From: Hemicentrotus pulcherrimus
Lineage: Eukaryota; Echinodermata; Echinoidea; Camarodonta; Strongylocentrotidae
Assembly: GCA_003118195.1 (NCBI GenBank)
Contig: BEXV01000710.1
Coordinates: 43,572-65,851 of the forward strand
Reading direction: 5' to 3'
Length of the DNA: 22,280 bases
A model generated the notes under the pieces. The model did no database searches. It was not told where the DNA came from and saw only the letters and a list, made by a program, of their open reading frames with translations. Position 1 is the stretch's first letter, and every line of letters begins with the position of its first letter. The position numbers and the translations under genes are program-made. Positions 12,201 to 21,100 of the stretch are shown here, piece after piece.

Positions 12201-15200
12201 TGGCCAGGAATGTACTGCAGGATAATAATAATAATGATAATAATTGTGATTTATATAGCGCATAATAATCATTGACGACAATCCTCTATGCGCTCTCCGG
12301 GTGAAGAGAGACAATGTAGATCACATAGATAATGACAAAAACGGTAATATTTGTTGGATTTATTCACCTTTAGGGAACACAGAGTGCTGAGTATTTACTA
12401 GCCAAAGTTCAGCAGGTCTTTAATGAACTGTGCTCATGCACTCAAGGTATTTCTTCCTTTTAAACATGAACGTATCTATCCTGATACAGAGATAATTTGA
12501 AGTGTATGATCATCAGATTTTGACAAAGAGTACATAAAACATTAATGTGCCATGTCTTTTGGAAATCATTCCTCTGGCCTTAGCTTCACTGCTAATACAA
12601 AACATTCAAAGCTATCAAAACAAAAAGAAAACAATCCTAAAAAATAGCTTGATGTAAATGAACACATGGGTTATTAGAGGCAAATGGAGAAAAAGGTGCT
12701 GGGTCAGAGGCCATAACCATCCAGCTAGAACAGATTGATTAGTCTACAAAGGATCCTACAAATATGTTGACATGCATGTAGAAAGCAACCATTAGACCAA
12801 TATCTGTCAGTCACGCAGGATGACCGTCTTTCACAAAGGATCAAATCTGATGTTGTTTAACCCGAGACCGCCTGGTTCCAGGATCTACAACCACTAGACT
12901 AACTAGCCTACACCCCCTCCCCCCTCTACATACCTGCCAACATTTGAAAATAAGAATTAGGAATTTTTAGCACGGAATGCCTTCGAAAATAAGAAATATG
13001 TACTCTTAACAGACGTTCGCATCTGCAGCGGCAGTGTAACTGGCAATACACGGTAAATCTGTACAAAAAAGCGAATACAAATTCGCTGCTCAATTATGCA
13101 GCCATTCAACGCATGCAATATCTGAACTCTCACATCGCGGCACATGATTAAACAAGTTTAATGTTGCTTAAGCAAACAAAAACAAAAACAAAAACGGAAT
13201 ATTCCGGATTTGGGGGTTCTAAAAATCCAGAAAAACTGAAAATTAGTAAGGGTTGGCAGGTATGTCTCTAGAATGTTATTTACTCAGGATTGGTGACGAC
13301 TTTGTTGAGCCCACTGACATCCCCACATCGGTCTAGATGATAGGGGAGTTCCTCCACTCTTCTTCGGGAGGAGGGTTGGTGAAGGAAGTAGTCTGCTAGG
13401 TGCTCATGGCACTGCTGCATCTGACCATTCAACATCTGAGGCAGGAAACCGACCCCTGACGATGAGGTCTGGTCATTGGTCAGCCCTGGGATGACACCTG
13501 GTTTGAAAGAATGTTACAGTAAGCTGTTAATGTTGATCAAGATAAACATTTAACGCAGGGAGTGTCTTTAAGAAAAAGAAATTGTTCAGGAGGATGTATA
13601 CCAATGTCATTGAATGTAGACCAAAAAAAAAGGGGGGGGGGCCTTATAGGTATGCATTTTGCAGGCCTAGGAACTGAAGTTGTGATACGGACAATATTAA
13701 TGGTATACAGAGGAAAAGACAACATACGGTTTCCTCCTAGAGTATAAGCAATGGATACAAGTTGATCATGCAATGAAAGTAGCCATTACGTTCTACATAC
13801 ACATCATCTGTAGGAAAACAATGGAAGTTGTTCAATTTCACAACAAAGGTATGGAACCTATGACTTCTAAGATTACTTACATAGGCAAAATTTGTTGTTT
13901 GCAAGAGGCTATATTCATACATCGCCAGACAAACACGGACAAGAGAACCGACTTAATAACTTACCGAGCAGAGAATTCAGGACCGCATCCCTAAGATCTT
14001 GGTGGAAGAACCCAAAGAGTCCTCCAGGTCGCTCCACCAGAGCATCAAAGGCGGCTGACCTGAAGAGGGCAAAGTCAAAGCTGGTGACCTCTGATTGACC
14101 TTTGTATCCCATGCGCCTCAGGAGGGAGAGGATGTCCGTCTCACTGAGTCCGTGACGAGAGCAGGCCAGGAGGCGAAGAGTCTCGGCAACCCATCCGGTG
14201 AAAGCTGTATACATGATGGACGTGAGTCATTTGGTGGCCTCATCTCAAATCAAATCATCTTATATCTCAAATCTTACAGTCTCATAACGGTAAAATGATC
14301 TTTCCCTAATGTCACTCTTTTCAAGACTCTTTTTTTATCCTCTTTCTCCTGAAAATTCATCACTTACTATGCTAATAAGTATACTAATTTCATTGTATAC
14401 ATCAAGAATTAGATAATCCAAAGCAAAATTATCTTTTCTGTAATTAAAGAGTAAAACACTATATCAAATAATTATCTTTTTTCCTTCTACTGAGCAACTG
14501 TTAAAATAGTATCTTGTACACCTAGCAATAATATGGTATGTATTGACAATATGTGTACAGATACAGACATTCTACTGCTGTTAAAGAGCATAGGCAAGCT
14601 TGCTAGATGAGGAAAGGGTTCTACTTGGAACATTCTACAAATATAACAGGATTCTACTTGGAACATTTCACGAATATAACAGGACAGCAGTTCCCTCACT
14701 ATTTTTACGCTAAATATTTGTACATATCACAAAAATATTTTTCCTAAAGTGAAAAGAGCATTGATTAAAAAAACCAAGATGTTGTTCTTACGATCGATCT
14801 GTCCAAAATTAGACATGGAAGCAGAGAGCCTTCCCTCTGTACTCCACCCATATTCCTTGGTCCATCGAGATATGATGGACTTCCACAGATCCCTGAACGA
14901 GGGAGCCTTGACATATCGCTTCAGTAGGTCAGGAAGGTTGTCAAACGTCCCACATACCCGCAGCTCGTTTGCCAGCACTGTGAGGAAGAGAGGACGCGAG
15001 CTAAGCTTGCAGTTGACGATCGTACGGAGGTGGCTAGCATCCAGGCATTTGCAATGCATGGCAAGATGGCGCTCGATGACCGCACCCTTGTCTGCGGTGC
15101 TCTCAAAGATAGGGACGGAAAGAGTCTCACAGTCACGTCTGTTCATCAGGGACTTGTACGTGAGGTCGGAGCGGACAGTGCTGATGATGATCTTGCAATG

Positions 15201-18065
15201 GGGCGGGAGGACAGGAGGTAGCCATTTCATTTCTTTGACCTGGAAGTAAAACATCAACATCAAAAGGTCATAGCTTTCATGTAATCAGATAAGAAACCTT
15301 TTGGTTGCCCACAGACAAGATCTAATAGGTCTCAATATCCAATTTAAAAAAAATGCTTTTGTGCTTAAAGGCGCTCTCCATAGATATTCCACAGGACAAG
15401 AACAATGGCCAAACAGCATTTCCTATGTTTGTTCTCTTTACTTTTTCAGAACTCTACCCACAGCTTAATCACTGTCTGCTCCCAGCAATCAACTAAGCCC
15501 AATGCAATGTATAGGAAGAGATTCACAATGTTTAATTGATGAAGGTCACATTAGGTCATTGCCATAGTTACCTGATGGACTCCCATTCCCATTGTGCTGC
15601 TGAGCTCATCAACAGCATCAAGGACCAAAACACAAGGACCCATAGCGATGGCTGCTACAAAGGCCTCACAGATGCGATGAAAGTTAGACAGCTCCTCAGA
15701 ATCACTGTTAGTCTCGGCTGGATTGTCACCTGAATCAGCAAGGGAAATATTTCAAGAGAATGTGGACTTCAGTTTAAAAGTACGAATCAACATTGTTGAA
15801 AATGAATGGATTTAGCAAATATCAATCCAATTAAAATTTCCCTTAGCAGACATATTAGATAGTTTAATGCAAAACAATCACCTTTCAGTGTATTGTAAGA
15901 GATGAACAATTATTATGGCTCTTTATTTCACTTTGCTTACAAACACTGCCAGAATGGGCCACATGACCCCAGTAATAGTGCTTTGGAAAGTATTTGATCT
16001 TTTTTTTTTCTTTGTGTAAGTTGTCTTCTCATTTGGCAGTAATTAAAATAGAAATCATCACATTAGAAAAAAGAAACACTTCTTGATTCAATTTGTCACA
16101 AATTCTCTGCCCTTAGCCTGATATTTCCAGAAGTGAATGGAAATAGGTTATCAATCTGTCCACAGTCCAAATACATCATTAGCATCAGATACCTATTAAC
16201 CTTGGTGTGATTACCTTGGCACTACCAGAGTGACGTACAGCCTGCTTCCTGTAAACAGCAATGCGATTTATAACTGGACAAATGTGTTAGGAGAAGGGCA
16301 TAGAAGTCTATTTCCTGATGCATTTGATATGATTGTTGGAGCTTCATGCAAGTTTTGCATCTTAATATTTTTGTGGGTTAATAAATTCCGGTATTAAAAA
16401 AAGATGTGCACTAGCCAGCATTTTACAGCTAGTAGCAGATTACTCTTTTTAACAGATGTGCACTCTACAATGCAAAGTTATATTCTGTTTAATTCAAGAA
16501 ATATATTCCTCTTCAAGTGCACCTTTTGTCAAAGGAATATAACGTTTTTTGCACTCATTGCAATCCACTACCAAGAAGAGTATTAAAGTAAATCAATTCT
16601 CTTTCTCTCAAGATTCTTTTGTTTATGTTTGCTACATGTCTCCCTATACATTGAAACATTCATGAGATTTCAGCAAATCATCAAGTGACAAGATCACGAC
16701 CACATCCACAGGGCTAAGAACTAATTCATCTACTATAGACAAAACAAACATACCTCCAAACTCTCCTCTAAGCTCAAAGGTCACTCTTCGGAGGAAGCTA
16801 CAGATGTCAGTGCTCAGGGCGCTGGAGCCAACATAGTGGGCCAGGACCTTAACGTCTGGGTGCGATGCTTGGAACTGCTTGACCCAATTGGCAACCAAAG
16901 ACGTCTTCCCGCATCCTCTCTCCCCTATCAGGGTCACAATGGATTTGGATCCTGGGAGATTTTCCCTGGGTAGCATTGAAAAATAGATCACAAAATGACA
17001 ATAATGATCATAACAGGTCTACTTCAGGGATGTATTGTGCATAAAAGCTGTTTTTTTATGTTTAACTACACACAGCTTTTGCAAGGTTGATCCACAATTT
17101 ACTTCTGGGACATTAGTTGGCTACATGTACATGTCGTCAAAGATACATGGCTAAGGTAATACAGGATTTTGATTGGGTTTTACTTTAGGTTTGGGGTTAG
17201 GTATAGTTGGTACTGTGTACGCATAATGTTGGGCCCAGGGAAATTAGAAAACGATTGTTGACAACTTTTACCACTGTGCAATTGTTTGTCACAGCATGTG
17301 TGATACAACCATTTCAAAAAAAGTAAAAGAAGCAAGCATCTCCGACTTACATTTTCTTCTTCTTTCCTTTGACTACGACCCATTCATCGACCTTCTCAGC
17401 TGTTGAAGGTGTGGTAGGATCCATCCATTCCTCGCAGTGATCAGTCATCTTGGTGAAAAGCTTCTGTATCTCAGGGGTCAGTACAAACACTCGGCGTCGG
17501 GTCTCTGCGTACGCCTCGTGGGCTGCCCACTCTCGGAACTGCTCTCCATCTGAAACAAGACAGCGGAACACAAATAATAATGGAATGATAATGATAATGA
17601 TAATGATAATGATTATGATAATAATGATAATAATAATAATAAATGAGATTTGTACTGTAATGAATAAGATTTGTACAGCACTAAATCTACTGAAAAGTAT
17701 CCCATAGTTGCTCACTCTTCCAAAAACCAAAACTATACAAATGTAATTGCTTTCTTCAAACTAAGATAAACATACTGGTAAACACTGACTACATGAGAAT
17801 TGAAATGCACACATGTTGCAGACTCTACATTAGAACTATTGGATATGAAACTTACCAACATCACCCAGTAATTCATCCAGAGGAGGGTAGAGTTGATTGA
17901 TGATTTCCATCCAATCATCAAGTACCTTCTGACCAAGCTCTTCGGGAGTACGGAAGAACTGGATCTTAAAACCCTTCTGGATCAGCTTCTGTTTTAAAGC
18001 AGTTACTCTCATTTCTGTCTCCTCATCCTCAGCCATGTACATCTGTGCATCAAAATTAACATAGA

Positions 18066-18106
<41 letters not shown>

Positions 18107-21100
18107 CGAAAAGATGATCAAACATCATCAACATCAATAGTGATCTGTCAGTTTATGACAGGTTCAGTGACCCAATCAAAATTTGATATAAGTGTCTCTC
18201 CAAGTTTCTTGGTCTTGAGCCATTCGTTTCAGTGTTTCATACCCTGTTGCTCCACATTCTGTGATTACATTGTCAAGAAAGCCCTTACGAGGTCTTAATT
18301 CCCCTCTTCTTCTTTCATTGAATACGACCTTCTATGACTCTGAGCATCAAGCCCTCATCATGCCGCATTATGTGTCCAAGCCATTTCTTCTGTCTCTCTC
18401 TAATCGTTTAAAGCAGCACCCGCCTTTCTTGAGCTCGATGCAACACCTCTTCATTTGAAACTCTGTCCCTCTAAGACACACCTACATTTGTAGTAACATA
18501 TTAAACATAAAAACAAACATGAACGTAACATACAAAGGTCGGCAGTTCACTTCGTTCAGCATTGCATTCATTCGCAGGGAAGTAAAGCCATAGACAGTGT
18601 TAAGATATTTTGGTTGCTAAAACCTAAATTGAATTACTCATCATGTACATATGTTCTCATCATATTACACACAATACATACATATTGATATTTAAATAGC
18701 GCCTTTACATAAACATGCACAAAGCGCTTTACATTAGTAAATAAAACAGAAAGAAAAATTAGAGGTTAAGAAGAATCGATTCAAGGTCCAATTACGAGAA
18801 CAAATGTCGTTGAATTACAGAAACACTAACAAGTAAAAGTGAGTCAGGTTGATGTTCTGTTCAGAAAATATGAAAGATGACCAATTTTGCAATCACACAA
18901 AAAAAAGAATCTTTCAGAAAAATATTCATCTATGGTTGAGGCATCCTAAATGTAAATTAAAATGCAAATAAGTAACCAATCAAACATACGGTAAGAGAAA
19001 GAAAACCTCTATCAGTTAACTCTAAATTTCATCTTTTACTTTAAAAAATGTACTGTCAATCTTCTAAAAAGATTGTCAAAACGCCATCTTTAGACCGAGT
19101 CTGGACAAGTGACGGAATAGTTATCGCCTTACTAGGAGCAATAGACAGGAAACAAAACTCATCTCCTGCAAAAGAGACCTCCTGAACATTGCAAAACCAA
19201 AACCCAATTCTGCAGACTAAAACCACAATAAAATAAATGAGCAAATTGTTTTGAAGTCATAAGTGTGGGTAAAAGAAGTAAACTATTTGTAAATTAAATG
19301 TTATCAGGTTATTTATTTTATTACCAGGGCAGTTAGTAAGTTACAACCAGAAAAATGATCCTGCTCTCAATTGATTCTGTTATGAAACTTGATGATTCTA
19401 TTTAAATTATCTGGAAAGAATTTTGCATGTTTTCTGTTCTGTTCGTGTACTGTACATGTACATTATATACATGTAGTGTACGTGCAAAATGTGCTTCATG
19501 TGGAAATAAATTCAATTCAATTCAATTCAATGTAAATATCAAAATAGGCAAAGTTTGAGGAATCTACATTTATTTACAATGGGGCTACGACAGAACATCA
19601 ATAGACATAATATCTTATGAATAGAATTCTTTCCAGTATGTATTATGTAAATGATTTACATTAGAAGTCCATATCAACAATGCACTGCAGGAGATCTGTG
19701 TATTGCACCATATGCAGTAACATAACCCTCATTGAGTACACAGTATGTTAGGCAAACATGGAGTAATTTTCATTAGATATTCAGGAAGTGGTGCAATGGG
19801 AGATTTACAGAAAGTATACACTGTAGATCTCTTATCTATAAAATGGGTCAGCAGGGTCTACAACATGTGTTTTAAAGTATTCTAAAATATACACTGACTC
19901 ACAATGAAGCATATACTTCACAGCCTTTCCAGATATTTTCATTTTGTGGTACAGCATTTTGTCATGTCGTTGGCAGTGTTCCAGACAATTTGGCACAAGC
20001 ATCAAGGATAGTATAAAAACTGTATACATTTTTGAGCTAATTTAGAAAAATCTTTAAAAAAGATTAAAGAAATCAAGGTTAAAAGGTCTATTGTGCATAT
20101 TTGGATATACTTATTGAATTCCTCTGAAATCAGATGATATATAATATAAATATCATCAAAATTTAAGTTTTCAAATTGGGGGCTGGAGAAAACTGTCATT
20201 CAAACTCATTGTTTATTTCCTCCCTTTTAAATAAATAAGGTTAATTAATTTCTTAAAAACTCCCAGGTTTGTCACTTGTCTTGAATTACATGTATATTCC
20301 AAGACAAATTTACAGAAAAGTTCAACTACTTTCATAACAATATCAAACCTATCAAACATTTACAGTCATCACAATTTCAAAAAGAAAAAAAAAAAATCTG
20401 GCAGCTATAGGCAGTATGTAGTATGTACACAAATTTAAAGTAAGAATGCTTCTCTTATTAATTCTGAAGAGGTTTAAGGTCTACCTGCATTTATCAAAAT
20501 ATCACAGCAGTCCTCCAATCAAATATCATCATGCATTTCTAACACAGCAACTCATACTGCTAATTAACCCATAAAATCACTGCAGAACATGGTTATGATT
20601 GATGTACATGTACATGTATGTAAGTGTCCTTAATAACAGTAGGTACATGTACAAAGAGCATGTTGACAGAACACTAACACTGGATTGTGTTATTGAAGAA
20701 GAAAAAATTGTCACAAATTCCATATGTAAACTCATGCTTCATGCAAAGTCATGCTTCATGCAAAGTCATGGTAGACTTACCTTTATTTTTTCCTCCCTTT
20801 CTTTTTCTGGTAACTCCAGAAACTTGTCCTCGATATGCCTGACATCTCTGACATAGAACCTGCAGTAATTGTTGTCGTTCAAGATGGCTGCCTGGATGAT
20901 CTCTAGCTCTGTAACACTGCAATATTGATAGGCCTCCTGCATGATCCATTCATGTCCCTTGCTTGCAGCGATTAGATAATTCCTATCCAACCAGGACATG
21001 TTGCGAGGTAGTTTCTCCAGCGATGACGGGAGGAGAGGTGCATCGTCGGGCCGATGCGTGCCATAGCGCTCACCGAGGAGGCAGATGAAGAAAGGACTGC

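Larger units (their letters stand above)
18482..20780. other. Rest of intron 1: repeats, no exon seen
   Basis: AT-rich DNA with a GCGC-type repeat (18688-18735), a pentanucleotide tail (19509-19531), several TACATGTA palindromes (for example near 19450 and 20605-20617) and a 17-bp tandem duplication (20732-20765). An extra coding exon is not needed, because exons 1 and 2 join in phase 0. Confidence 0.6.

Noticed and set aside
14487..14699. Minus-strand frame with an 11-residue repeat (SCYIREMFQVE-like)
   Set aside because: Explained by the 33-bp tandem duplication in intron 6; exons 6 and 7 join in phase 1 without it.
14749..15249. 166-aa plus-strand open frame
   Set aside because: Antisense to exon 6, which encodes the NACHT sensor-1 region with correct splice sites.
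16644..16991. A stand-alone short P-loop protein gene
   Set aside because: Start and end of the open frame fall in introns; the P-loop block is exon 4 of the larger gene, joined in phase on both sides.
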